A DNA stretch of 64,000 nt from Huaxiibacter chinensis (GTDB lineage: Bacteria; Pseudomonadota; Gammaproteobacteria; Enterobacterales; Enterobacteriaceae). Below the pieces are notes generated by a model, which was given only the letters and a program-made list of their open reading frames with translations, did no database searches and was not told where the DNA came from. Numbering within the stretch: position 1 is the stretch's first letter; the number at the start of each line of letters is the position of its first letter. The DNA lies in contig NZ_JAJVHF010000001.1 in assembly GCF_022171985.1 (NCBI RefSeq), positions 496,001 to 560,000 of the forward strand, read 5' to 3'. Positions 54,504 to 63,559 of this stretch are shown piece after piece. The position numbers were made by a program, and so were the translations under genes.

Positions 54504-54823
54504 CGACGGGTTTTCACCGCCGTACCGCTGACGCTGACCATCAGCATGCTGGCGTCTTTCCCCACCGTTTCGTAGTCGATATCAATACCGACCACCGCAT
54601 CAGCGCCCAACGCTTTCGCCTGCTCGCCCAGCTCTTTAAAGGCAATTTCGCGGGCTTTGCGCAGCTCTTTTTCATACGCGCCAGAACGACCGCCGACAAT
54701 ATCGCGAATCCCGGCAAAGAAATCCCTGAAAATGTTTGCCCCCAGAATCGCTTCCCCGGTCACAACACCGCAGTACTCGGTAATAGGCTGCCCTTCCAGG
54801 GTTGGCGTAGTTGAAAACTGCAT
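54500..54823 (-). CDS. ybjQ: YbjQ (UPF0145) protein
   Basis: A 107-residue small cytoplasmic protein of the YbjQ/UPF0145 family, the same length as in E. coli. The conserved [15 protein letters not shown] and GRSGAYE segments are visible. The family forms homopentamers in structural work, but its function is unknown. It is followed by amiD with a four-base overlap and diverges from ybjP. The ATG at 54823 follows aaggagaga. Confidence 0.92.
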   Translation of the reverse strand: MQFSTTPTLEGQPITEYCGVVTGEAILGANIFRDFFAGIRDIVGGRSGAYEKELRKAREIAFKELGEQAKALGADAVVGIDIDYETVGKDASMLMVSVSGTAVKTRR

Positions 54824-54959
54824 CCTCTCTCTCCTTATAACGATGCCCTGAATCGTTCACGTTGCAGGACGTCGGCATGTGCGTTCAATACCTTAGTCAC
54901 AACATTATCGGTTCGTTACGCTATGATTGAAAGGATAGTTAATAAATAAGGAAATCAAC

Positions 54960-55478
54960 ATGCGCTTCTCTGCTTTAACGCTTTTAGTGCCTTGCGCGCT
55001 GGTGCTCAGCGCGTGCACCACACCGGTCACGCCAGCCTTTAAGGATATTGGAACCCGCAGCGGCCCCTGTATTGAGGGCGGCCCGGATACCGTGGCGCAA
55101 CAATTCTATGATTATCGTATTCAGCACCGCAGCAATGATATGACCGCCCTGCGCCCTTATCTGAGCGATGGCCTGGCAAAACTGCTGAATGACACGAACC
55201 GCGATCCGCAGCATTCTGCCCTGCTGAAATCCGATCCGTTCTCCAGCCGAACCACCCTGCCGGAAACCGCAGAGGTGTCCAGTGCGTCAACCATCCCGAA
55301 TACGGATGCGCGCAACATTCCCCTGCGCGTGAAACTGACTCAGGGCACCCAAACCTGGCAGGATGAAGTGCTGATGATTCGCGAGGGCCAATGCTGGACC
55401 GTGGATGATGTGCGCTACCTTGGCGGCAGCGTTCATGCCCCTGCCGGCACGCTGCGCCAGTCCCTCGAAAACCGTTAA
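54960..55478 (+). CDS. ybjP: YbjP lipoprotein
   Basis: A 172-residue lipoprotein (E. coli 171) with a signal peptide ending in the lipobox LSAC (Cys about 19). The mature part is a single small domain (DUF3828-like by resemblance) ending AGTLRQSLENR. Its function is unknown. The ATG at 54960 follows aaggaaatcaac. artP starts 215 bases downstream on the same strand, after a terminator-like hairpin. Confidence 0.92.
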   Translation: MRFSALTLLVPCALVLSACTTPVTPAFKDIGTRSGPCIEGGPDTVAQQFYDYRIQHRSNDMTALRPYLSDGLAKLLNDTNRDPQHSALLKSDPFSSRTTLPETAEVSSASTIPNTDARNIPLRVKLTQGTQTWQDEVLMIREGQCWTVDDVRYLGGSVHAPAGTLRQSLENR

Positions 55479-55498
55479 GAAAAACGTTAACCCCGTAA

Positions 55499-55534
55499 AA
55501 TGTCCGGCATTTCTGATGGAATGCCGACATTTAT
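55499..55534 (+). terminator. Hairpin after ybjP
   Basis: aatgtc-c-ggcatt pairs with aatgccgacatt (about 55500-55512 with 55520-55531, one bulge), followed by TTAT. It probably ends the ybjP transcript before artP. Confidence 0.55.
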
Positions 55535-55614
55535 ACTCGCCCCCTATGCCTTCCGCTATTTTGTGCTATGTTTAAACAGAAATTCGGTTTATATTTAACT
55601 TTTAACGCATAAAT

Positions 55615-55632
55615 ATTGCATAACTATTCTGT
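55615..55632 (+). promoter_or_regulatory. Possible ARG box upstream of artP
   Basis: TGCAT-aact-ATTCT differs from the ARG-box core TGAAT-N4-ATTCA at two positions. It lies about 60 bases before artP, which ArgR represses in E. coli. A weaker second box 21 bases upstream is conceivable. Confidence 0.45.
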
Positions 55633-55693
55633 CAACGGTACTATCTGCGGCCTCAATTGCTATAGATTGCCTGGATGAGTAAAGACTGCCCCG

Positions 55694-56422
55694 ATGAGTA
55701 TTCAACTAAACGGCATTAACTGCTTCTACGGCGCACACCAGGCGCTGTTCGACATCACGCTGAACTGCCCCGAGGGCGAAACGCTGGTTTTGCTTGGCCC
55801 AAGCGGTGCAGGTAAAAGCTCTCTTCTGCGTGTCCTCAATCTGCTTGAAATGCCCCGTTCGGGCACGCTGGCCATTGCCGGTAATCATTTCGATTTTGCG
55901 AAAACGCCCTCTGATAAAGCGATTCGTGAACTGCGTCAAAATGTGGGGATGGTTTTCCAGCAATACAATCTTTGGCCGCACCTCACCGTGGTACAAAACC
56001 TGATTGAAGCGCCGTGCCGCGTGCTCGGTCTGAGCAAAGATCAGGCGATGGCGCGGGCCGAAAAGCTGCTGGAGCGTCTGCGTCTGAAACCCTATAGCGA
56101 TCGCTATCCTCTGCACCTGTCCGGTGGTCAGCAGCAACGTGTGGCGATTGCTCGTGCGCTGATGATGGAGCCTGCGGTTCTGCTGTTTGACGAACCCACC
56201 GCCGCGCTGGACCCGGAAATTACCGCCCAGATCGTCAGCATTATTCGCGAACTGGCTGAAACCAACATTACGCAGGTTATCGTGACCCACGAAGTGGAAG
56301 TGGCGCGCAAAACTGCCAGCCGCGTGGTGTACATGGAAAACGGCTATATCGTAGAGCAAGGCGATGCGCGCTGCTTTATCGATCCGCAAACCGACGCGTT
56401 TAAAAACTATTTATCTCACTGA
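55694..56422 (+). CDS. artP: Arginine ABC transporter ATPase ArtP
   Basis: ArtP energises arginine import with ArtQ and ArtM. It has 242 residues, the family length. Walker [10 protein letters not shown] (about residues 37-45), signature [15 protein letters not shown] and Walker [16 protein letters not shown] are intact, and the switch His lies in [10 protein letters not shown]. First gene of artPIQM; artI follows 19 bases after the stop. Confidence 0.96.
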   Translation: MSIQLNGINCFYGAHQALFDITLNCPEGETLVLLGPSGAGKSSLLRVLNLLEMPRSGTLAIAGNHFDFAKTPSDKAIRELRQNVGMVFQQYNLWPHLTVVQNLIEAPCRVLGLSKDQAMARAEKLLERLRLKPYSDRYPLHLSGGQQQRVAIARALMMEPAVLLFDEPTAALDPEITAQIVSIIRELAETNITQVIVTHEVEVARKTASRVVYMENGYIVEQGDARCFIDPQTDAFKNYLSH

Positions 56423-56441
56423 TGTGTTAGGGAAAAAGACA

Positions 56442-57173
56442 ATGAAAAAAGTATTGATCGCCGCGCTGCTCGCTAGCATCAGCCTTTCCGCTACCGCAGC
56501 ACAAACCATTCGTTTCGCGACGGAAGCCTCTTATCCTCCGTTCGAATCTATCGATGCCAACAACAAAATTGTCGGCTTTGATGTCGATCTGGCCAACGCC
56601 CTGTGTAAAGAGATCGACGCGACCTGTACCTTCAGCAATCAGGCGTTTGACAGCCTGATCCCAAGCCTGAAATTCCGCCGCATCGATGCGGTCATGGCCG
56701 GTATGGACATTACCCCTGAGCGTGAAAAACAGGTGCTGTTCACTACGCCTTACTATGATAACTCCGCGCTGTTCATTGGTCAGAAAGGCAAATTTGCTTC
56801 TGTCGACCTGCTGAAAGGCAAAAAAGTGGGCGTGCAGAACGGCACCACGCACCAGAAATTCATCATGGATAAACATCCGGAAATCACTACCGTACCTTAC
56901 GACAGCTACCAGAATGCGAAGCTGGATCTGCAAAACGGCCGTATTGACGCCGTGTTTGGGGATACCGCCGTGGTAACCGAATGGCTGAAAGCCAACGACA
57001 AGCTGGCGGCTGTGGGCGATAAAGTCACCGATAAAGATTACTTCGGTACCGGTCTGGGCATCGCGGTTCGTCAGGGCAACACTGAGCTGCAGCAGAAATT
57101 CAACGCTGCGCTGGAAAAAGTGAAGAAAGACGGGACCTACCAGACTATCTACGCTAAATGGTTCCAGAAGTAA
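56442..57173 (+). CDS. artI: Arginine-transport binding protein ArtI
   Basis: A periplasmic solute-binding protein of 243 residues with a signal peptide (1-19, ISLSATAA). The amino-acid-binding fold SBP_bac_3 starts at TIRFATEASYPPFESID. It is a paralogue of ArtJ, 2.3 kb downstream, with nearly the same layout (GFDVDLANALCKEID, NGTTHQKF). In E. coli, ArtJ is the proven arginine binder and the ArtI ligand is less clear. The ATG at 56442 gives the correct signal peptide; the longer frame begins inside artP. artQ follows after 6 bases. Confidence 0.95.
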   Translation: MKKVLIAALLASISLSATAAQTIRFATEASYPPFESIDANNKIVGFDVDLANALCKEIDATCTFSNQAFDSLIPSLKFRRIDAVMAGMDITPEREKQVLFTTPYYDNSALFIGQKGKFASVDLLKGKKVGVQNGTTHQKFIMDKHPEITTVPYDSYQNAKLDLQNGRIDAVFGDTAVVTEWLKANDKLAAVGDKVTDKDYFGTGLGIAVRQGNTELQQKFNAALEKVKKDGTYQTIYAKWFQK

Positions 57174-57179
57174 GATCTG

Positions 57180-57896
57180 ATGAACGAAATTTTTCCTTTA
57201 GCAAGCGCCGCCGGGATGACCGTCGGCCTTGCCGTTTGTGCCCTGATTATCGGGCTGGCGCTGGCCATGGTCTTCGCGGTATGGGAGTCAGTAAAATGGC
57301 GCCCTATCGCCTGGCTCGGCTCAGCGCTGGTGACGGTGTTGCGTGGACTGCCTGAAATTCTGGTGGTTCTGTTTATCTATTTTGGCTCGTCTCAGTTGCT
57401 GCTCACGCTGTCGGATGGCTTTACGCTTAATCTTGGGTTTGTCCAGATTCCGGTGCAGATGCAGATTGAGAACTTTGACGTTAGCCCGTTCCTGTGCGGC
57501 GTGATTGCCCTCTCTCTGCTCTATTCTGCCTACGCCTCGCAAACGCTGCGCGGTGCGTTAAAAGCCGTGCCCGCGGGCCAGTGGGAATCGGGCCAGGCGC
57601 TGGGCATGAAAAAGAGCGCGATCTTCTTCCGCCTGGTGATGCCGCAAATGTGGCGTCATGCCCTGCCGGGCTTAGGTAATCAGTGGCTGGTGCTGTTAAA
57701 AGATACCGCGCTGGTCAGCCTGATTAGCGTAAATGATTTAATGCTGCAAACCAAAAGCATTGCCACCCGCACCCAGGAACCCTTTACCTGGTATATCGTG
57801 GCGGCGGCCATCTACCTGGTGATCACGTTGCTGAGCCAATACATCCTCAAACGTATTGACCTGCGCGCAACGCGTTTTGAACGGAGACCGGGCTGA
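57180..57896 (+). CDS. artQ: Arginine ABC transporter permease ArtQ
   Basis: An inner-membrane permease of 238 residues with about five membrane helices. The EAA loop contacting ArtP reads [20 protein letters not shown] (about 138-157). Its stop TGA overlaps the artM ATG by one base (TGATG). Confidence 0.95.
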   Translation: MNEIFPLASAAGMTVGLAVCALIIGLALAMVFAVWESVKWRPIAWLGSALVTVLRGLPEILVVLFIYFGSSQLLLTLSDGFTLNLGFVQIPVQMQIENFDVSPFLCGVIALSLLYSAYASQTLRGALKAVPAGQWESGQALGMKKSAIFFRLVMPQMWRHALPGLGNQWLVLLKDTALVSLISVNDLMLQTKSIATRTQEPFTWYIVAAAIYLVITLLSQYILKRIDLRATRFERRPG

Positions 57897-58564
57897 TGCT
57901 TGAGTATTTACCTGAATTAATGAAAGGGCTGCACACCAGCCTGACGCTCACCGTGGCGTCAATTGTGGTGGCCCTGATTCTGGCCCTGTTCTTCACCATC
58001 GTCCTGACGCTGAAAACACCGGTGCTGGTCTGGGTGGTGCGCGCCTATATCACCCTGTTTACCGGCACCCCGCTGCTGGTGCAGATCTTCCTGATTTACT
58101 ACGGGCCGGGCCAGTTCCCCTCTTTGCAGGAGTATCCGGTTGTCTGGCATTTGCTGTCAGAACCCTGGCTCTGTGCGCTTATCGCCCTCTCGCTGAACAG
58201 CGCCGCGTATACCACGCAGCTGTTTTACGGCGCGATTCGCGCCATTCCCGAAGGCCAGTGGCAATCCTGTGGCGCACTGGGGATGAGCAAGAAAGATACC
58301 CTGGCGATCCTTCTGCCTTACGCCTTTAAGCGCGCGCTGTCGTCCTATTCCAACGAAGTGGTGCTGGTTTTCAAGAGCACCTCTCTGGCCTACACCATCA
58401 CGCTGATGGAGGTGATGGGGCACGGACAGCTGCTGTACGGACGCACCTATGATGTGATGGTCTTCGGTGCGGCGGGGCTGGTATATCTGGTGGTAAACGG
58501 TCTGCTGACGCTGATGATGCGCCTGATCGAGCGTAAAGCCTTAGCCTTCGAGCGCAGAAACTAG
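57896..58564 (+). CDS. artM: Arginine ABC transporter permease ArtM
   Basis: The second permease subunit, 222 residues with about five membrane helices. The EAA loop reads SCGALGMSKKDTLAILLPYA (about 123-142). It ends the artPIQM unit and is followed by a strong terminator and the separately promoted artJ. Confidence 0.95.
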   Translation: MLEYLPELMKGLHTSLTLTVASIVVALILALFFTIVLTLKTPVLVWVVRAYITLFTGTPLLVQIFLIYYGPGQFPSLQEYPVVWHLLSEPWLCALIALSLNSAAYTTQLFYGAIRAIPEGQWQSCGALGMSKKDTLAILLPYAFKRALSSYSNEVVLVFKSTSLAYTITLMEVMGHGQLLYGRTYDVMVFGAAGLVYLVVNGLLTLMMRLIERKALAFERRN

Positions 58565-58620
58565 CCCGTAGCCTTTTCGCTTTACATAACGACTTAAGTG
58601 CATAACTGCATAACATCAGA

Positions 58621-58653
58621 GCGGATAACCTTTTGGGTTGTCCGCTTTTTTTT
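58621..58653 (+). terminator. Terminator after artM
   Basis: A 10-base stem (gcggataacc 58621-58630 with ggttgtccgc 58636-58645, one G-T pair) with loop TTTTG is followed by eight Ts. Confidence 0.88.
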
Positions 58654-58660
58654 ATGCCTG

Positions 58661-58699
58661 AAATAATATTTAATCATTTTTATTGAATATAAATTCAAT
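58661..58699 (+). promoter_or_regulatory. Tandem ARG boxes in the artJ promoter
   Basis: The box at 58682-58699 contains TGAAT-ATAA-ATTCA, a perfect ARG core. A weaker box fits 58661-58678, three bases upstream, the usual ArgR spacing. A TTGAAT inside the strong box could serve as -35, so ArgR with arginine would block artJ directly. Confidence 0.82.
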
Positions 58700-58767
58700 A
58701 AGTGGCATTGTTATTTCCATACCGCAGACACGGTGCATAAGACAGATTGACAGACGGGAGCATTACC

Positions 58768-59499
58768 ATGAAAAAGTTAGTTCTGGCCGCATTACTCGCC
58801 ACATTCGCTGCAGGCGCCACGGCCGCAGACAAAATCAGTTTCGGCGTTTCAGCCACCTATCCGCCGTTTGAATCGCTGGATGCCAGCAATCAGATCGTCG
58901 GGTTTGATATCGATCTGGCCAAAGCGCTCTGCAAACAGATGCAGGCCGACTGCACCTTTACCAACCATGCGTTTGACAGCCTGATCCCGTCCCTCAAATT
59001 CAAAAAATACGATGCGGTGATTTCGGGTATGGATATTACCCCGGAGCGCAGCAAGCAGGTGACGTTCAGCGACCCGTACTACGCGAACTCAGCGGTGGTC
59101 ATTGCCAAAAAAGATGCCTACAAAACCTTCGCCGATTTGAAAGGCAAACGTATCGGCATGGAAAACGGCACCACGCACCAGAAATACCTGCAGGACAAAC
59201 ATCCTGAAGTGAAAACCGTGGCATACGACAGCTACCAGAATGCGATTATCGACCTGAAAAACGGCCGTATTGATGGCGTGTTTGGTGATACCGCCGTGGT
59301 GAACGAGTGGCTGAAAACCAACCCGCAGCTGGGCACCGCAACGGAAAAAGTGACCGATCCGCAGTATTTCGGTACGGGCCTCGGCATCGCTGTACGTCCG
59401 GATAATAAAGCCCTGGTGGAAAAACTGAACGGCGCGCTGAAAGCGATTAAAGCTGACGGTACGTACCAGAAAATCAGCGACCAGTGGTTCCCGCAGTAA
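58768..59499 (+). CDS. artJ: Arginine-binding protein ArtJ
   Basis: Periplasmic L-arginine-binding protein of 243 residues with signal peptide (1-19, AAGATAA). The SBP_bac_3 fold starts KISFGVSATYPPFESLD. It has its own ArgR-controlled promoter, unlike artI inside artPIQM. The ATG at 58768 follows cgggag. It converges on the two-component operon with a hairpin between. Confidence 0.95.
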   Translation: MKKLVLAALLATFAAGATAADKISFGVSATYPPFESLDASNQIVGFDIDLAKALCKQMQADCTFTNHAFDSLIPSLKFKKYDAVISGMDITPERSKQVTFSDPYYANSAVVIAKKDAYKTFADLKGKRIGMENGTTHQKYLQDKHPEVKTVAYDSYQNAIIDLKNGRIDGVFGDTAVVNEWLKTNPQLGTATEKVTDPQYFGTGLGIAVRPDNKALVEKLNGALKAIKADGTYQKISDQWFPQ

Positions 59500-59514
59500 C
59501 GTTTTGAGTACGTA

Positions 59515-59548
59515 GCCGGGCAGCATAACGCCGCCCGGCACTCTTTTA
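59515..59548 (+). terminator. Hairpin after artJ
   Basis: gccgggc (59515-59521) pairs with gcccggc (59533-59539), followed by actctttt. The sequence resembles a REP unit, and it sits between convergent artJ and the histidine kinase gene. Confidence 0.6.
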
Positions 59549-61015
59549 TAACGGCACAAAGAAGCGAAAACGCGCCCCGCTCACCGAATCCATCAGCCTG
59601 ATCCCGCCACCGTGCAGTTCCAGCATCCGTTTGACGATCAATAGCCCCAGCCCGCCGCGATTCTCCCGCGATGCCTGAGGAGAGAGTGCAGAAGGCCGCA
59701 TAAACAGCCCGTCGCGCAGCGTACTATCCACCCCCACTCCGCTATCGGCGACCTCGACCTGCAGCTGTTCGTTCTCCTGCCACACTGCCAGCCGAATCTC
59801 GCCGCCGGCCGGCGTATGACGGATGGCATTATCCAGCAGATTGGTCACCACCCGCTCAATCATCGACACATCCGCGTTCAGCAACGGCAAACGGCCCGGC
59901 ACGTCAATATGCAGCTGTAACTCACGCGTGCGCGCCGTCAGCTCAAACTTCTGCGCCACGTCCGAAATCAGCTCTCCCATGGCAAAACGTTCGCGCTGGG
60001 GTTTGATGCCGCCGTGCTCAAGGCGCGCCAGCTCAAACAGCTGCTGCGAAAGATGACGCACTTTTTGTCCCTGCCGTAGCGCGGTGGCAAGGTACTGCTT
60101 ATGCTCCTGCGGCGTTAAGGTGGCAGACTTCAGCGACAGCGTCTCCAGATAGCCCAGCAGAGAGGTCAGCGGCGTGCGTAAATCATGTGAAATATTGGCG
60201 ATAAACTCCCGGCGCTGGCGATCGCTGTCGGCAAGCTGGTCCCACTGAGAGGTTATTTTGCGCGCCAGCTCGATAAACGTATTGCGCAGGATCGCCACTT
60301 CGTCGTTCACCGCCGGCTCCAGCGGCTCTGCCGCCAGCTGTTTGATGGCGCTGATGCTGTCCTGCTCAAGACCTGTCACCTCGCGCGTCAGGCGTTTAAC
60401 CGGGCGCGTTACCCAGTACCAGACCACCAGCCCCGCCAGCAGGCCAAACAGCGCCACCAGTAGCAACGACCACAGCACCGTGCTCCAGAGCGCTTTATGC
60501 CAGGCCATGGCCGCCAGCGCGTTAGACTCCTCGCCCTGAAGGATAATGTAGAGATAGCCTTTCAGTTCGCCATCCTGGCGCAGGGGCGTGGCGCTAAAGA
60601 CTTTCTTATTCTGACTGCGCGGATCGTCACCCAACACCGGGATCGCCGTGCCGCTCAGGAAGGTCTGAATCGGCACCAGATCGATTTTTTGCCGCTGAAT
60701 ATGGCCCGGCGGCGCGGCATCCGCCAGAACATCACCGTCCGGGGAGATCACGTACAGCTCAACGCTCGGGTTAAAGGTCATCAGGCGGTCAAACAGGGGC
60801 TTCAGCGCACGGCGATCGACGCTGCCCTGCGCATTCAGAATCGGCTCGCGCTGCACAATCTGCTGCGCCAGGCCGCCGGAGAGCCGCTGCACCATGGCAT
60901 TTCCGTACTGCATACTGCTGTAGAGCTGTACGACGCAGGCGACCGTCGCGCAGAGCATCATCAACAGGATAAAGAGCACCGTCAGGCGCTGGCCCAGGCT
61001 AAAGCGTCGCATCAT
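59546..61015 (-). CDS. Two-component sensor histidine kinase
   Basis: This is a 489-residue inner-membrane kinase of unknown signal. TM1 is at about 12-32, a periplasmic sensor domain at 33-175 and TM2 at about 178-201, followed by HAMP (202-255). HisKA has phospho-acceptor His277 in FIANISHDLRTP. The HATPase domain has the N box NLLDNAIRHTP, DSGVGVD and GGLGLLIVKR. All catalytic motifs are intact. I chose the ATG at 61015, which overlaps the regulator gene and has GGAG seven bases upstream. The pair lies between artJ and rlmC, where E. coli K-12 has no such genes. Confidence 0.88.
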   Translation of the reverse strand: MMRRFSLGQRLTVLFILLMMLCATVACVVQLYSSMQYGNAMVQRLSGGLAQQIVQREPILNAQGSVDRRALKPLFDRLMTFNPSVELYVISPDGDVLADAAPPGHIQRQKIDLVPIQTFLSGTAIPVLGDDPRSQNKKVFSATPLRQDGELKGYLYIILQGEESNALAAMAWHKALWSTVLWSLLLVALFGLLAGLVVWYWVTRPVKRLTREVTGLEQDSISAIKQLAAEPLEPAVNDEVAILRNTFIELARKITSQWDQLADSDRQRREFIANISHDLRTPLTSLLGYLETLSLKSATLTPQEHKQYLATALRQGQKVRHLSQQLFELARLEHGGIKPQRERFAMGELISDVAQKFELTARTRELQLHIDVPGRLPLLNADVSMIERVVTNLLDNAIRHTPAGGEIRLAVWQENEQLQVEVADSGVGVDSTLRDGLFMRPSALSPQASRENRGGLGLLIVKRMLELHGGGIRLMDSVSGARFRFFVPL

Positions 61016-61706
61016 GATGTAGCTCCGCAAATTTGTAGCCTTTGCCCCAGACGGTACGAATAATCTCCGGCTCGGCGGCGTCTTTCTCAATCTTGATACG
61101 CAGGCGGTTAATGTGGGTGTTAACGGTGTGCTCATAGCCTTCGTGCTGATAGCCCCACACCTGCTCCAGCAGCGCCAGGCGAGAGAAAACTTCACCCGGA
61201 TGGCGGGCAAAAAAGTAGAGTAATTCGAATTCACGCGGAGTGAGATCGACCTCCTGACCCTGCAAACGCACGGTGCGCGCCAGCGGATCGAGCGTCAGGC
61301 CATGCGCCTGGATCTGCCCGGCGGTTTGCGCCTGCCCCATCGCCTGCTGGCGGCGGAACAGCGCTTTGATCCGCGCGATCAGTTCCTGCACCGAAAAGGG
61401 TTTAGCCAGATAATCATCGGCGCCGGTTTCAAGCCCGGTAATCCGGTCCGTTTCACTGCTGCGGGCGCTGATGATGATAATCGGCAGGTAGCGGGTCATC
61501 TGGCGAATTCGACGGCAGATTTCCAGGCCATCAACGTTAGGCAGCATCAGATCGAGGATCACCGCGTCCCAGGGTTGTTTTTCAAGAAGGTGTAATGCGT
61601 TGGCCCCATCGGGTTCATGGGTTATGGCGTAGCCTTCATCTTCAAGGTTAAGACGCAGGAGCGCCGCGATATCGTGGTCATCTTCCACCAGCAGGATCTG
61701 CTTCAT
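60999..61706 (-). CDS. OmpR/PhoB-family response regulator
   Basis: The protein is 235 residues: a receiver domain with acidic pocket Asp9-Asp10, phospho-acceptor Asp52 (VILDLMLPNVDG) and Lys102 (LAKPFS), and a winged-helix DNA-binding domain (about 135-230; TPREFELLYFFARHPGEV and HTVNTHINRLRIKIE). It is the partner of the overlapping kinase gene. I chose the ATG at 61706, with GAAGG upstream; a TTG six codons earlier is the alternative. Target genes are unknown. Confidence 0.9.
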   Translation of the reverse strand: MKQILLVEDDHDIAALLRLNLEDEGYAITHEPDGANALHLLEKQPWDAVILDLMLPNVDGLEICRRIRQMTRYLPIIIISARSSETDRITGLETGADDYLAKPFSVQELIARIKALFRRQQAMGQAQTAGQIQAHGLTLDPLARTVRLQGQEVDLTPREFELLYFFARHPGEVFSRLALLEQVWGYQHEGYEHTVNTHINRLRIKIEKDAAEPEIIRTVWGKGYKFAELHHDATL

Positions 61707-61797
61707 CGGTAAGCCTTCATTCAATTCTTATGCCTTAAGCTTACCTGATTTCCCCCCGGGGAAGAGTTCACATTTTGTTGAACATTGTGCGATAGAC

Positions 61798-61829
61798 GCG
61801 CCGGGTGGCGGCTGCGTCTGACCCGGCCT
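61798..61829. repeat. REP-like palindromic element
   Basis: gcgccgggtggcggctgcgtctgacccggcctg carries the typical enterobacterial REP pattern of a GCCGGGT...ACCCGGC stem with a central GC-rich loop. It sits in the gap between rlmC and the response regulator gene, and may stabilise or end transcripts. Confidence 0.6.
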
Positions 61830-61850
61830 GAGACGGAAGAGTGTTATCGG

Positions 61851-62981
61851 TTAAGGGTTTTTGACCAGTAACGTCAGCACTTCATAATGCGCGGTATGCG
61901 GGAACATATCAAAAAGCTGCACGCGCGCAATGCGGTAACCCGGCAGGCGGGCAATGTCTTTCGCCATCGTCCGGGCGTTGCAGCTGGAATAGACGATATA
62001 CGCTGGCGCCATCTGGCTCAGGTAATCACACAGGGCATCACCAATACCCCGACGCGGCGGGTTCACCAGCACCAGCTCCGGCACGTTGTCCTGTCCGGTT
62101 GCAAACTGTGTGGAGTCCAGCGCCTGAAAATGGAGCTGGGTTAAGCCCAGTTCTGCGGCGGATTGCTTCGCGCAGGCGATCGCTTCCGGCGAAATTTCGA
62201 TGCCCGTCAGGGTCATGTCGGGCGTCGCGCAGTGCAGCCCAAATCCCCCGACGCCGCAGAAGAGATCCCACATGTGCCTGACCGGAAGCTGACGTACCCA
62301 GTCGCGGGCCGTGGCGTACAGCTGGCTGGCGACTGCCGGGTTAGTCTGGAAGAAACTTTGCGGACGGATCCACAGTGGCACATCATTGAATTTTTCGGCC
62401 AGCGCCTGGTGTTCGGTGAAAAAGATCTCTTTCTCCCCTTCCAGAATCGCCATATGAACCGGTTGAATATTGGCGGTCACCACCGTCAACTGCGGCAACT
62501 GCTGCATAAGCCACGGCAGCGCAGCACGCAGCTGTTCCACCTTCGCTTCTGAACGCAGCACGAAACGCAGCATCATGCCTCCGTTGCGCTGGCTTTCGGT
62601 CAGCAGAATGAACTTCAGCTCGCCGCGTTTGCGCTCGACGTTATATGGCGTCAGCCCTGCACGGGCGATAAAAGGTTTCAGTGCGGCAAAGACCGGCGCG
62701 AACGAGGCAGGATAAAGCGGGCAATCCGTCAAATCTTCCGGCGTACCGTCGCGATGCAGCATGCCCAACAGCGGTTTTTCAACGCTGCCGCTGACCACCA
62801 TTTTGGCTTTATTGCGAAAGCCCTGCTCGGGCCCGCTGACGGGTGCGCCCCACTCGCCCACGGTATGTTCCGCCAGCAGATGCTGCAGATCGCGCATTTT
62901 GGCGGCGAGTTGTTGGGTGACCGGCTGTTCTATCCACTGACAGGAGCGGCAGCGACCGGCGTCATAGAGTGCGCACTGCAT
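61851..62981 (-). CDS. rlmC: 23S rRNA (uracil-747-C5)-methyltransferase RlmC
   Basis: RlmC (RumB) methylates U747 of 23S rRNA using S-adenosylmethionine and carries a [4Fe-4S] cluster. It has 376 residues (E. coli 375). Cluster cysteines are visible at 3, 11 and 14 ([12 protein letters not shown]), with the fourth in DCPLYPAS. The SAM motif is [12 protein letters not shown] and the catalytic Cys is in [12 protein letters not shown]. The gene starts at 62981. Confidence 0.95.
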   Translation of the reverse strand: MQCALYDAGRCRSCQWIEQPVTQQLAAKMRDLQHLLAEHTVGEWGAPVSGPEQGFRNKAKMVVSGSVEKPLLGMLHRDGTPEDLTDCPLYPASFAPVFAALKPFIARAGLTPYNVERKRGELKFILLTESQRNGGMMLRFVLRSEAKVEQLRAALPWLMQQLPQLTVVTANIQPVHMAILEGEKEIFFTEHQALAEKFNDVPLWIRPQSFFQTNPAVASQLYATARDWVRQLPVRHMWDLFCGVGGFGLHCATPDMTLTGIEISPEAIACAKQSAAELGLTQLHFQALDSTQFATGQDNVPELVLVNPPRRGIGDALCDYLSQMAPAYIVYSSCNARTMAKDIARLPGYRIARVQLFDMFPHTAHYEVLTLLVKNP

Positions 62982-63020
62982 AGGAAAACCTTAAAAATAG
63001 CGGGGCTGCGATTATACACA

Positions 63021-63494
63021 TTATTGCAGCTGGAAAAACCGTCGGCTGGAAGCAGGCAAATACAGCAGGCACAGGACCAGCATATCCGGCAGTTTTTGCA
63101 TCATCAGCGAGTGAAAAATCTCTCGTTTTGACTCACCCGGAATGCTGAATAGCTCGGGATAACCGTAACCCAGCGACGCGGCCCACAGATAGACGGTGGC
63201 GATAACCTGGGTCAGCAGATAGCCCCATCGCGCCCAGTTGCGCCCTTTCACCAGCGAAAACGCGCAAAGGATTTCGATAAACACCAGCATCAGGCTGCTA
63301 AAAAAGACCAGCGTGAGCGTCCATGTCTGCACGCTGCGATGAATAAAGTCGCCCAGCCCCCGCATGCCCAGCGTGTTGAAAATCATCAACAGATCGAGGC
63401 AGCGAATCATAATAATGGCGAGCGCCGCCACCTGCACCAGCGCAGGGACGTTCAGTCGGGCATGCGAATAACGTGATTTAGTCAAGAATCCCAA
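63021..63494 (-). CDS. ybjO: YbjO inner-membrane protein
   Basis: A DUF2593 family membrane protein with about four hydrophobic helices (LVQVAALAIIMI, LTLVFFSSLMLVFIEI, YLLTQVIATVYLWA, MLVLCLLYLP) and the conserved GYPELFSIPGESKREIFH loop. Its function is unknown. The open frame begins with an ATG at 63542, but that start lies in the stem of the potI terminator. The TTG at 63492-63494, with AGGGAAG before it, gives a 157-residue protein starting at GFLTKS and is preferred. Confidence 0.85.
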   Translation of the reverse strand: MGFLTKSRYSHARLNVPALVQVAALAIIMIRCLDLLMIFNTLGMRGLGDFIHRSVQTWTLTLVFFSSLMLVFIEILCAFSLVKGRNWARWGYLLTQVIATVYLWAASLGYGYPELFSIPGESKREIFHSLMMQKLPDMLVLCLLYLPASSRRFFQLQ

Positions 63495-63509
63495 TGTTTT
63501 GCTTCCCTG

Positions 63510-63538
63510 AAAAACAGTGCCGCGACAGGCGCGGCACT
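63510..63538 (-). terminator. Terminator between potI and ybjO
   Basis: On the minus strand a 9-base perfect stem (63530-63538 with 63516-63524, agtgccgcg/cgcggcact) with loop of five is followed by GTTTTT. It lies 22 bases beyond the potI stop. Confidence 0.85.
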
Positions 63539-63559
63539 CCACTGGAAATTTTAAATGCT

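Noticed and set aside
54377-54814. A 145-codon plus-strand open frame
   Set aside because: It is antisense to amiD and ybjQ, which are both well supported.
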